64,000 nt of DNA from Idiomarina sp. (GTDB lineage Bacteria > Pseudomonadota > Gammaproteobacteria > Enterobacterales > Alteromonadaceae). The notes under the pieces are model-generated. The model was not told the DNA's origin and searched no databases. It saw only the letters and a list, made by a program, of their open reading frames with translations. Below, piece after piece: positions 1-8,249 of this stretch (the first letter of the stretch is position 1; each line of letters opens with the position of its first letter). The position numbers were made by a program, and so were the translations under genes. The stretch is from assembly GCA_020831965.1 (NCBI GenBank), contig JAFIFP010000001.1, positions 124,001-188,000 of the forward strand, read 5' to 3'.

Positions 1-651
1 ACCGCTATCGCTGCCGAAACGTCGCCACCACATGGCTCGAGCCGTTGTATAAGTTGTATCATCGGCCTCGAGAATTGCGATGCCTTGTAGAATGGTATTG
101 GCGAATAGGTCAAAGCTGTCTGGGTAATTGAGATAGTTGCTGTCGTAGCCAAAATCTAAACCAAACATGAAGATTTGTGGCACTTGCTGGTCGCCCGCAC
201 GGCGCGCGGCAATGGCATCACGCAGCCGGAACATCGCTTCTTGGGCGCGTGGCGGAGGATTCAACCCTTCGAGGAAGTCTAACTGACGCTCTGCAGCGTC
301 GAGGCGATTCAGCCGCAGGTAAACCCCGGCCAATTCAAGGCGTGCGCCCGCATGGGTGGGTTGCTGAGTAATGACTCGCTCCAATGCTAGCGAGGACTCA
401 AAGGGGCGGTCTGCTCGGAGTGCGGCAACACCGTACCAATAATCAAACCGAACGGAGCCGGAATGCTCATTCTCGTAGCGGAGAAAGAGATCGTAGGCTT
501 CTTGGTGACGGTTGGCCTGCAAGAGCTGCTGTCCCTGCTGTACCAGCTGGGAAACCGAAGGGGCAGTCGCTCCAGGGTTGGCTTGCGCATGGACAGAACC
601 ACCCACAATGCATAGTGTGGCGAGTGCCGTGATCAATATCCTTTTCATCAT
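1..651 (-). CDS. TPR / outer-membrane barrel protein, SLAM-like (DUF560), truncated by window edge
   Basis: Reading leftwards from a doubled ATG at 651/648, the frame is open to base 1, giving 217 residues of a longer protein. It starts with a signal peptide (MMKRILITALATLCIVGG, then SVHAQA). Residues about 30-150 look like tetratricopeptide helices (QLLQANRHQEAYDLFLRYE; GARLELAGVYLRLNRLDAAE). The following GLDFGYDSNYLNYP resembles the first strand of the beta barrel in SLAM-type (DUF560, type XI secretion) outer membrane proteins, which help surface lipoproteins cross the outer membrane. It lies 10 bp downstream of a large lipoprotein gene on the same strand, so the two are probably co-transcribed and the lipoprotein may be its client. 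The family assignment is by eye; the barrel itself is outside the window. Confidence 0.6.
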   Translation of the reverse strand, partial: MMKRILITALATLCIVGGSVHAQANPGATAPSVSQLVQQGQQLLQANRHQEAYDLFLRYENEHSGSVRFDYWYGVAALRADRPFESSLALERVITQQPTHAGARLELAGVYLRLNRLDAAERQLDFLEGLNPPPRAQEAMFRLRDAIAARRAGDQQVPQIFMFGLDFGYDSNYLNYPDSFDLFANTILQGIAILEADDTTYTTARAMWWRRFGSDSG

Positions 652-661
652 TCGCATTATC

Positions 662-3058
662 TCAGTTGTGTTCCATGGTTATTAAATCTGCATGTGTACT
701 TGGCAATACTCTGAGGTACTGTTGCGACTGCATGCCGAGTTCTTGTATCGGAATTTCGCTTAAGTCGGTGATACGCCAACTCATAAAGCGGGGTTGAATC
801 TGCAGGAATGGCACAACAGGCTCTGTTTGCCCAATGAAAGACGAGGGACCAATGTTCATTTCAATACCATAAACAATCTCGTCCGTTAGCATTAACAGCG
901 GTCTGATTCGTCGCTCAAGACACGGGCCTGAGTCTGGGCATGGAGCGCTTGTAACACGTTCCATACGAATCTCTGAATCGATCACTTCCCAACTGAAAGT
1001 GTCTGTTACATTGGGGCGTTTTCTAAAATCGCCGCGGCAAACGAATATGTCTGCGGGAGCACCATCACAAGTGAACTGTGGTAGGACGCCTGTACCATCG
1101 TCAAAAAATTGCCAACCAAACCAGCCAAAAGGACGCGGCTCCAACCCATCCCAAGTTTCGATGTTGGCGTTGACCGTGGCATGTAGCATAAGTCCGCTGT
1201 CTACCATTTCAATCACATCTTCCGCAGTAATAGTTGCTTCAGGAATGGCACCACCAGGATTGACTCGAGCGTGGAACTCATCGAAGCCATTCGTGTATTC
1301 CATATACATGTTTTCCATGCCCGGTGTATCGTCAAGGATAAAGTAGTCAGCCTGATTCACTAAGGTGTCGTCCGGCATACGTAGCGTGAGCCGCAGTCGT
1401 TCGTCGTCATCATGGAGTGCCCAGGTGAGCTGCCAATCTAAATTTGTGACAAAGAACGCAGCACCGAACTCTTCCAGAAGATCATCGTTCGCAAAGCTCA
1501 CTGTGCCGTCACTTTCCAAGGTCACTTGATGGGAAATGAAATATCCGAGTACGTCGGGCAAGATTAAATCGCGTGCAGTCACATCGTTGAAGGGGATGAA
1601 CTCGCTTACCTCGCTTTCAGCGTTCACTAAGCGCAAGTTGACGATAGCAACGTAGCTATAATCAGGCACAGTAAAGCTACCAAAGTCATCCGTAATGGTG
1701 AACTCGGGCACCTCCATCTGTGAAACTTCTCGGAGCATCAGGCGATCGCCATAGCGTGAAATAACCCGGAACTCTTGTAGTTGCGCGTTGACGGTGCGCT
1801 GCGTTGAATAGTTTTCGCCAAAACGCTCAATGAAATTGGCACGAATTTGCGGGTCTGCAATGTGGCGGCCTGGCGTGACCGTCAATTGGAGCGGTACGGC
1901 GATCGAATTCGTAATCTCAATGATAGAACCTTCGAGGTTCCAGTCGTAATTTGCATTGTTAAAGCGTCCACGTGTTTCAGGAGTATCGATAGCACCGGTC
2001 GATTGAAACAATGTTGATTCGCTAATAGACAGATAACGGCTAGAAAAGTCTGGCTTGAACACAGTGGTTTCAAACATTTGTAGATAATCGCCAAACAATG
2101 CATCTGGTTCGAGTAGAGGCATCACTTCGTCGTCATTGAGAATATAGTTGAGTTGGGTCATGAGCGGACTGCGTTGGCCGCCAACAGCAAATTCAGCAAC
2201 GAGTTGATTGTAATAGCCAACGCTCGCTAGCACGTCGTAAAGCGTTTGATGTTGGGTATCAATACCTGCACTGGGATCTTGAATCAATAGCACGGTCAAT
2301 GCCGCCATTTCGAGCATGATGTCGGGGTCAAGTTGGCGGTCGAGGCGGTCCAAGTTGAGACGAGTAATCGGGGCTTCTTCTAATGCAGCAAGGCGGTCGA
2401 GTAATACATCACGAGCATTAGCCACAGGTGAAATTTGTACACCGTGTTCCTGATGACGATTTATCTCGCCATGTTCGATCTGCCATTGAACTAATGTCTC
2501 AATGCTATGAAGGCGAGACGTCAGGGTGATGCGCGCGTCATTATTCTGGGTGACTGAAAGCTGAGGAATTTCGTCTTTTTGTGGCGGCAACACCGGCACC
2601 TCAAGGCGGTAGAAACCGCGGCCATCGACTGGGCTAGTGCTCTGAATATCGCCAGCGCGAAAGTGAATGTCACTGTTGCGCAAGCGATGCTCGGTAACGC
2701 GACCTGAAATCACCAGGGTCTGGCCAACGTCCGCCCATATGTGAGCAGAGGCGGATTGTCCATCTTTGGTCAGTATGAATGAGAAGCTGTCACCGCCAAA
2801 ATGGTCATCATCGGCTTGATAATACAGAGTATTGTTCTCAATCCAGCTGCGACCAAATGCAGGGTCACCCGCCTGGCTGAATGTGGCACCTGAGGCGCCT
2901 AAGTCATTCAGCGTGATGGCAAGTGGCTGACCGGCCATAACGGCCACTTCATGATCTTGCGTGAGAAAGACAACTTGTGAGTCGTGACTCTCCTGTCGGC
3001 AGGCGACAAGCAAAGTGAATACCACGAAGGTGCTGAGCAGCACTTTGAGAGATGACAT
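662..3058 (-). CDS. large predicted lipoprotein with cadherin-like N-terminal module
   Basis: Start set at 3058 because AAAGGA stands about 9 bp before this ATG; longer in-frame starts exist up to 3097. The product is about 798 residues. MSSLKVLLSTFVVFTLLVAC is a signal sequence ending in a lipobox, with Cys20 as the lipidation site. Residues about 40-110 (ITLNDLGASGATFSQAGD, HFGGDSFSFILTKDGQSAS) resemble the Ig-like/cadherin-like repeats of tandem-95 proteins. The remaining ~680 residues are soluble, acidic and beta-rich by appearance, with three cysteines close together near residue 690-700 and two more near 740, and match no family I recognise. It is followed after 10 bp by the SLAM-like gene, so a surface-exposed lipoprotein is a reasonable inference. 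It is divergent from the ECF sigma factor operon across 242 bp that hold no element I can name. Confidence 0.75.
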   Translation of the reverse strand: MSSLKVLLSTFVVFTLLVACRQESHDSQVVFLTQDHEVAVMAGQPLAITLNDLGASGATFSQAGDPAFGRSWIENNTLYYQADDDHFGGDSFSFILTKDGQSASAHIWADVGQTLVISGRVTEHRLRNSDIHFRAGDIQSTSPVDGRGFYRLEVPVLPPQKDEIPQLSVTQNNDARITLTSRLHSIETLVQWQIEHGEINRHQEHGVQISPVANARDVLLDRLAALEEAPITRLNLDRLDRQLDPDIMLEMAALTVLLIQDPSAGIDTQHQTLYDVLASVGYYNQLVAEFAVGGQRSPLMTQLNYILNDDEVMPLLEPDALFGDYLQMFETTVFKPDFSSRYLSISESTLFQSTGAIDTPETRGRFNNANYDWNLEGSIIEITNSIAVPLQLTVTPGRHIADPQIRANFIERFGENYSTQRTVNAQLQEFRVISRYGDRLMLREVSQMEVPEFTITDDFGSFTVPDYSYVAIVNLRLVNAESEVSEFIPFNDVTARDLILPDVLGYFISHQVTLESDGTVSFANDDLLEEFGAAFFVTNLDWQLTWALHDDDERLRLTLRMPDDTLVNQADYFILDDTPGMENMYMEYTNGFDEFHARVNPGGAIPEATITAEDVIEMVDSGLMLHATVNANIETWDGLEPRPFGWFGWQFFDDGTGVLPQFTCDGAPADIFVCRGDFRKRPNVTDTFSWEVIDSEIRMERVTSAPCPDSGPCLERRIRPLLMLTDEIVYGIEMNIGPSSFIGQTEPVVPFLQIQPRFMSWRITDLSEIPIQELGMQSQQYLRVLPSTHADLITMEHN

Positions 3059-3300
3059 GGGGTGCATCCTTTGTTGGTCACCAATGTTTGCTAGCAAAGA
3101 TTGGTCATAAATTTCAAAGCAGTTTAGATTCAGTGGCTTTACATATTTTTAACGAAGTATAGACAAGTCCCTGTGAGGTACAAGCCAAGTGTTTACATCC
3201 TGTTGAAATGAGTGATGCAAATTTATGGAATAAAAAAAGCATCTCAGCGTTTAATAGGGGCAGGTCCGATACAAGAACTCACAAGTGAAGGAAACGGCGG

Positions 3301-3828
3301 GTGAATGAACAGAATCCCTACATGAAATGGTATCCGGGTGCGCTGGCACTGGCACGGCATATGTTAGGCCAAGCTGACGAGGCCTTTGATGTAACGCAGG
3401 GAGCTATTCTTAAAACCTTGGACGGTAAACGCCTGCCAACTGATGAGCGAGCGCAAAAGGTTTGGTTCTACACTGTCGTGCGGCGCGCATGTTTGGATTG
3501 GTTGCGTCACGAGCAACGGTTTGATCGAGGTGCCGAAGTGACCGAAGTGGGAGCCTTTACCGAGCAAGATGCAGATGTGGAGTTGTTGTCTCAACAGCAA
3601 CGCAAGAATTGGATGCGTAGCTGCTTGAGTGCATTACCCCGAGATCAACGAGAAATTTTAGTGCTCCGGGATGTGAATGATTTGTCCTATGCAGATATCG
3701 CTGAAGTTTTGGGAATTGAACAAGGTACCGTGATGTCGCGGTTACATCGGGCCCGGTTGGCATTACGTGAAAAATATCTGCGCCACACAGCTTCACATGC
3801 GGCGCAGGAGAAGGAGGGTACGGTATGA
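3301..3828 (+). CDS. ECF-type RNA polymerase sigma factor
   Basis: GTG start with AAGGA upstream; 175 residues, the normal size for an extracytoplasmic-function sigma factor. Region 2 covers residues about 15-85 (DEAFDVTQGAILKTL, VWFYTVVRRACLDWLR) and region 4 covers about 105-165 (LPRDQREILVLRDVNDLSYA, then the helix-turn-helix IAEVLGIEQGTVMSRLHRAR). It should direct RNA polymerase to a small regulon. Its stop codon overlaps the start of the next gene by 4 bp (ATGA), the usual arrangement for a sigma factor and its anti-sigma factor. The signal and targets cannot be read here. The divergent lipoprotein/SLAM-like pair is a possible target. Confidence 0.88.
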   Translation: MNEQNPYMKWYPGALALARHMLGQADEAFDVTQGAILKTLDGKRLPTDERAQKVWFYTVVRRACLDWLRHEQRFDRGAEVTEVGAFTEQDADVELLSQQQRKNWMRSCLSALPRDQREILVLRDVNDLSYADIAEVLGIEQGTVMSRLHRARLALREKYLRHTASHAAQEKEGTV

Positions 3829-4280
3829 GTGATACAGAGCAAAAGGCTATGACTGAAATGATTTCGGGGTATCTCGATGGCGAATTGACGCAGCAAGAGT
3901 CCCAGCGGGTTGCGGTGTTAATTCGAACTCAGCCCGAATGGCAGCAATTATATGAGGAGCTAAATAGCATGCGTAACGATCTAAAGCAGGCAGAATGGGT
4001 TTCGGCAGACGCGAGAGATTTGCCCAAGATTTTGGGGGATGGTCCTTCCCAGTGGCTAGGAGTCATTGGATGGAGTGTACTGATTCTTGGAGCGCTGGCG
4101 GTGAGTTTGTTTGTTGGCTGGGAGGTCCTAGTGAGCTTGTGGCAAGACAATAGCACTCCGTGGTGGTTTAAGTTCGGGATCGTTGGCTTTTACGGTGGAT
4201 TTGTTTTGTTATTCCTTATGGTCTTACGGCAACGTTTGATCGCCAGAAAAACTGATAAGTATCGGAAGGTGAAATTATGA
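3825..4280 (+). CDS. probable membrane anti-sigma factor
   Basis: 151 residues, starting inside the sigma factor stop codon. The N-terminal 60 residues have the look of an anti-sigma domain (MISGYLDGELTQQESQRVAV), but the HxxxCxxC zinc motif found in many such proteins is absent. Two hydrophobic segments follow at about residues 75-105 (WLGVIGWSVLILGALAVSLF) and 112-138 (FGIVGFYGGFVLLFLMVL), and the tail is short and basic. It would hold the sigma factor at the inner membrane until a signal arrives. The function is inferred from position and topology. Its stop overlaps the next start by 4 bp, so three genes are translationally coupled. Confidence 0.65.
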   Translation: MSDTEQKAMTEMISGYLDGELTQQESQRVAVLIRTQPEWQQLYEELNSMRNDLKQAEWVSADARDLPKILGDGPSQWLGVIGWSVLILGALAVSLFVGWEVLVSLWQDNSTPWWFKFGIVGFYGGFVLLFLMVLRQRLIARKTDKYRKVKL

Positions 4281-4618
4281 CGCAGCATATTGTAATTAGT
4301 ACGACGGAAACGATTGCCGGCCAGCAGATTGTTGATACCTTGGGGATTGTCCGTGGCAACACCATTCGGGCGCGGCATGTGGGGCGGGATATTCTTGCGC
4401 AATTACGCAATCTTGTGGGTGGTGAGTTGCATGACTACACCAAACTTATGGGCGAAGCGCGGGAACAAGCATTGGATCGCATGCTCGACGAAGCCCGTTC
4501 ACTGGGTGCCGACGGTGTTGTCGGGGTGCGCTTTGCTACCTCAGTTGTTGCCGCTAGTGCCGCCGAGATCCTGGTGTTCGGCACTGCTGTAAAACTGACA
4601 CCGCCGCAAAAAGATTAA
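4277..4618 (+). CDS. YbjQ/UPF0145 family protein
   Basis: 113 residues matching the small YbjQ (UPF0145, heavy-metal-binding-domain-like) family: an N-terminal strand with STTETIAGQQIVDTLGIVRG, a middle helix LMGEAREQALDRMLDEA, and the conserved LGADGVVGVRF followed by a final strand ending FGTAVKL. Family members form oligomeric rings; their molecular role is not established. It is the third gene of the sigma / anti-sigma operon and starts in the ATGA overlap. This suggests that it is part of, or a target of, the response run by this sigma factor. No intrinsic terminator is clear after it, only a weak hairpin at about 4619-4642. Confidence 0.85.
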   Translation: MTQHIVISTTETIAGQQIVDTLGIVRGNTIRARHVGRDILAQLRNLVGGELHDYTKLMGEAREQALDRMLDEARSLGADGVVGVRFATSVVAASAAEILVFGTAVKLTPPQKD

Positions 4619-4650
4619 CTCTAAGCCTTTTAAACTTTAGAGAGAGTCTT

Positions 4651-6075
4651 TTAGGTTCCACAGAAAGTATTTCGAACACGCTCCTCCGGTTCCGGCGGAG
4701 CGTCATATTTTGAGCCCTCGTGGGTTGCAGAGAAAGGCGTCAAAAGGGCCTGACAGATATTATGAAATGGCTCTAAATTTCCCGTTGTTTGCGCACTCTC
4801 GATAACCGCTTGAATCAGATGAGTGCGCGGAACGATTGCTGGGTTCACTTGATTCATCAAAGTAGCCGCGGCCTCTTGATCGACGACACGCTCCTGCCAA
4901 CGCATCAACCATTGGTCAAAGCGCTCAATGTCTTGGCAGTGATTGCGGGTCCCGCGTAATAGAAAACGAAACCCTTGAGTAAAGTCGATTTCTTCGGCCT
5001 GAAAGAGTGCGAGTAAATCGTTAATCAGCTCCCGGTCATGGGGTTCGGGACTGCTGATACCGATCTTTGCAGTCATGCGCTCTAGCCAGAGTCTTTCATA
5101 GTTGGCAATAAATTCCTGCAGCCTGTGTTTTGCCTTGGCAACCACTTCGGACTGGTCTCCGAGCGCGTCTTCGGTGATCCAGAGTGGAATCAGGCACTCT
5201 GCCAAGCGTGCGAGGTTCCATTGCGCAATGACCGGCTGATTGGCATAGGCATAGCGACCACGTTTGTCGATAAAGCTGAAGACGCGCTCGGCGTGGTATT
5301 GGTCCATGAAGGCGCAAGGGCCATAGTCAATGGTTTCGCCGCAGACACTCGTATTATCGGTATTCATTACGCCATGAATAAAGCCGATACTCATCCACCC
5401 GCTAACGAGCTCCGCTTGCTTTTGGCAGATCGCTTCAAACAATGCGAAGTAAGGGGCCGGTTGAGTCGCAAGGTCAGGGTAATGGCGGGCGATCACCCAG
5501 TCGGCGAGTGCTTTAACGCCCTCCTTTCCTTCATGATGGGCCGCATATTGAAAGCTACCGACGCGAATATGGCTTTGGGCAACACGCGTGAGAATGGCAC
5601 CGGGTTCAGCGTCTTCTCGGTAGACTGCCTCACCTGTAGCAACTGCGGCAAGGGCGCGCGTGGTGGGAATACCCAGCTTATGCATGGCTTCACTCATGAG
5701 GTACTCGCGCAGCACTGGGCCCATGGGAGAGCGCCCATCACCGCCACGGGAAAATGGTGTGGTTCCCGAACCTTTTAATTGAATATCTCGTAATCCACCA
5801 TCCTCATGCAGGATTTCTGCTAGCAGCACCGCGCGGCCGTCGCCAAGCTGTGGGACGAAGTGACCGAATTGATGGCCTGCATAAGCAACGGCCGTCGGTT
5901 CACTCCATGCCGGTTGGTGGTTGCCCGCAAGAATGGCTAAGGCTTGCTTACGATCCTGAAGCTCGTTGGGAAGCTTTAATGACGCCGCCAGTTCGTCGTT
6001 CCAAGCAATCCATTGAGGGGCTGCAACAGGCGTCGGAGGCGCAGAGCGCTGCATGAAAGCGGGCAAAGACAACAT
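4651..6075 (-). CDS. selO: SelO family protein adenylyltransferase (YdiU)
   Basis: Start placed at 6075, where AAAGG precedes the ATG and the length (474 residues) fits E. coli YdiU/SelO (478). SelO is a pseudokinase-fold enzyme that transfers AMP from ATP to Ser, Thr or Tyr of target proteins and is linked to oxidative stress. Visible signatures are LGDGRA near residue 78, QLKGSGTTPFSRGGDGRSP near 99-117 and the active-site stretch GVMNTDNTSVCGETIDYGP. The third residue from the C-terminus is cysteine (NTFCGT), the position that holds a redox Cys or selenocysteine in the family; SVCG carries the possible partner Cys. No selenocysteine codon is needed. Single gene, convergent with the sigma operon. 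Confidence 0.93.
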   Translation of the reverse strand: MLSLPAFMQRSAPPTPVAAPQWIAWNDELAASLKLPNELQDRKQALAILAGNHQPAWSEPTAVAYAGHQFGHFVPQLGDGRAVLLAEILHEDGGLRDIQLKGSGTTPFSRGGDGRSPMGPVLREYLMSEAMHKLGIPTTRALAAVATGEAVYREDAEPGAILTRVAQSHIRVGSFQYAAHHEGKEGVKALADWVIARHYPDLATQPAPYFALFEAICQKQAELVSGWMSIGFIHGVMNTDNTSVCGETIDYGPCAFMDQYHAERVFSFIDKRGRYAYANQPVIAQWNLARLAECLIPLWITEDALGDQSEVVAKAKHRLQEFIANYERLWLERMTAKIGISSPEPHDRELINDLLALFQAEEIDFTQGFRFLLRGTRNHCQDIERFDQWLMRWQERVVDQEAAATLMNQVNPAIVPRTHLIQAVIESAQTTGNLEPFHNICQALLTPFSATHEGSKYDAPPEPEERVRNTFCGT

Positions 6076-6215
6076 AGGGATTTCGCCTTTATTGTTAAGG
6101 GTAATGATAATGCTGGTGGTGAGAGCATTGGCATTCAGAGTAAAAAGGGTACTATCAGTCTCATTGAACGGCAAACAGACAAATGATTTGTATTTAACGT
6201 GATGTGGAGTGTTCT

Positions 6216-6716
6216 GTGAATTTATTTATGGTCTATGTAGGTGGCAGTGCGCCCGGTGCAAATATTGAAGTGCATGATATTCGTTTTGTAGTGGGCGAGC
6301 GTATTGAGGATTGCTATCCGGCATTGCGTAAGCAGTGGTACGGCACACTTAAAGGACTACATTTGGATAGCTATGTGGCGGTGCACCATGTGGACGGTTA
6401 TCGCATTGAGTTAAGACCCGAGCCAAGTGAGCAGGCCGAGCGTTTATGGTTTGTCAATTTTGGTGGTTATTATCCTGGACGGTTAGCGGAGTTTCATGAC
6501 TTTACTTTGTGTGTGGCTCGCACCGCTGATGAAGCGAAGCATATCGCCAAAGGCCGCTTGTTAACAGACAGCGTCATGCCACACAAGGATGATTTGTACA
6601 ACGTCGACGATTGCTTGGCGGTGGATTTACTCGAAGGCTGGCATATTCATTTAGAGCAGGACGGTCAGAAACAAGCATTGGAACCAGACTGGTCCGGTTA
6701 CGAGGTCATTGCATAA
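6216..6716 (+). CDS. DUF1543 domain-containing protein
   Basis: 166 residues from the GTG at 6216, which has GGAG 6 bp upstream; an in-frame GTG at 6204 is less well placed. The sequence shows the family pattern: an opening strand [20 protein letters not shown], then [39 protein letters not shown] and a second repeat-like half beginning [14 protein letters not shown]1543 proteins are small cytosolic proteins of unknown function. It ends 65 bp before rimO. I see no link to rimO beyond position. Confidence 0.82.
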   Translation: MNLFMVYVGGSAPGANIEVHDIRFVVGERIEDCYPALRKQWYGTLKGLHLDSYVAVHHVDGYRIELRPEPSEQAERLWFVNFGGYYPGRLAEFHDFTLCVARTADEAKHIAKGRLLTDSVMPHKDDLYNVDDCLAVDLLEGWHIHLEQDGQKQALEPDWSGYEVIA

Positions 6717-6781
6717 GACAGGAGCTTTTACCGACGCTCGTGTATAATATGCGGCAAAATTGCAGTGTGACCGGATTCTTC

Positions 6782-8236
6782 ATGACCGTAAAAACTTATA
6801 CTCCAGGTGCCAAAGCGACAGAGCACTCCGCATCTGTAGGTAACCCAACCACAACTCTATCGACGCCCGCCAAAGTTCTTGCAGAGTCTGCGGCAGGAGC
6901 TTCTGAAGTAGGAGCTAAGGCGAGCAACCGCATTGGCTTCGTGAGCTTGGGCTGCCCCAAGAACTTGGTCGATTCTGAGCGGATCCTCACGCAACTGCGC
7001 GTTGAGGGTTACCAAGTGGTGCCACAATATGACGATGCGGAGCTGGTGATTGTGAATACCTGTGGCTTTATCGACAGTGCGGTTCAAGAGTCACTCGATG
7101 CTATTGGTGAAGCGCTGCATGAAAACGGTAAAGTGATAGTGACAGGTTGCTTGGGTGCCCGTGACGATGAAATTCGTGAAATTCACCCGAACGTACTCGC
7201 CATTACCGGGCCACACGCTTATGAAGAAGTGATGGGGCATGTGTATCAGCATTTACCGAAGCCTGAACAAATTCCTTTCGAGCAATTGGTGCCGGAAACT
7301 GGTGTAAAACTCACGCCGCGCCATTTTGCCTATTTGAAAATTTCTGAAGGCTGTAACCACCGTTGTACCTTCTGCATTATTCCATCGATGCGCGGTGATC
7401 TGGTCAGTCGGCCGATTGGCCACGTTCTGGATGAAGCGGAGCGCCTTGCGAAAGCGGGTGTAAAAGAGTTACTGGTGATTTCGCAAGATACGAGTGCCTA
7501 TGGTGTCGATGTAAAACATCGGACGGGATTCTGGCAAGGCCAACCTGTAAAAACGCGCATGTTGGAAATGTGTCAGGCATTAAGTCAGCTGGGCGTATGG
7601 GTGCGCTTGCATTATGTGTATCCCTATCCATGGGTGGATGAATTGATTCCATTGATGGCCGAAGGCAAGGTGTTACCTTATCTGGATATTCCTTTTCAGC
7701 ACGCGAGCAAGCGGATACTGCGTTTGATGAAACGTCCGGGGTCGTCGGATCGGGTACTTGAGCGAATTCAGCAGTGGCGGGAAATTTGTCCAGAGCTGGT
7801 GATTCGCAGTACCTTCATTGTGGGCTTCCCGGGTGAGACAGAAGAAGACTTCGAGGAGTTGCTGACTTTCCTGCGTGAGGCACGACTCGATCGCGTCGGG
7901 TGCTTTACTTATTCTCCGGTAGAGGGTGCGGCAGCGAATGATTTGCCAGAGCCTGTGCCTGAAGACGTGAAACAAGATCGCCTTGCGCGCTTTATGGCGG
8001 TACAGTCGGAGATCAGTGCTGCGAAGTTACAGGGTCGTATTGGCGAGGAAATGCGTATTCTCATTGATGAGGTGACGCCAGACGGCGCTGTGGGTCGTAG
8101 TTATGCAGACGCGCCAGAGATTGATGGCGTGGTGCATTTGACCGACGAACACGATGTGCGCCCCGGCGACCTGATTTGGGCGGAAATTATTCATGCCGAC
8201 GAACATGACTTGTGGGCGGTGAAAGTCGACGATTAA
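6782..8236 (+). CDS. rimO: ribosomal protein S12 methylthiotransferase RimO
   Basis: Radical-SAM enzyme that adds a methylthio group to Asp88 (E. coli numbering) of ribosomal protein S12. From ATG 6782 the protein has 484 residues, about 40 more than usual. The extra sequence is an N-terminal tail rich in Ala, Ser and Thr before [11 protein letters not shown]. The first [4Fe-4S] cluster cysteines are C58, C94 and C123; the radical-SAM CNHRCTFC motif has C191, C195 and C198; a TRAM domain ends the protein ([14 protein letters not shown] onward). The only in-frame start near the core is this ATG; its Shine-Dalgarno sequence is poor. A TATAAT at 6743-6748 could belong to its promoter, but no fitting -35 is visible. 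dgt follows after 13 bp. Confidence 0.95.
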   Translation: MTVKTYTPGAKATEHSASVGNPTTTLSTPAKVLAESAAGASEVGAKASNRIGFVSLGCPKNLVDSERILTQLRVEGYQVVPQYDDAELVIVNTCGFIDSAVQESLDAIGEALHENGKVIVTGCLGARDDEIREIHPNVLAITGPHAYEEVMGHVYQHLPKPEQIPFEQLVPETGVKLTPRHFAYLKISEGCNHRCTFCIIPSMRGDLVSRPIGHVLDEAERLAKAGVKELLVISQDTSAYGVDVKHRTGFWQGQPVKTRMLEMCQALSQLGVWVRLHYVYPYPWVDELIPLMAEGKVLPYLDIPFQHASKRILRLMKRPGSSDRVLERIQQWREICPELVIRSTFIVGFPGETEEDFEELLTFLREARLDRVGCFTYSPVEGAAANDLPEPVPEDVKQDRLARFMAVQSEISAAKLQGRIGEEMRILIDEVTPDGAVGRSYADAPEIDGVVHLTDEHDVRPGDLIWAEIIHADEHDLWAVKVDD

Positions 8237-8249
8237 TCGAGGAGTTTCA

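Noticed and set aside
5125-5778. 217-codon open frame on the plus strand
   Set aside because: It lies wholly antisense to selO, has no family likeness and no ribosome binding site; it is a shadow of selO codon use.
6743-6748. TATAAT before rimO as a full promoter
   Set aside because: No fitting -35 box at 15-19 bp distance; only the -10-like hexamer is visible.
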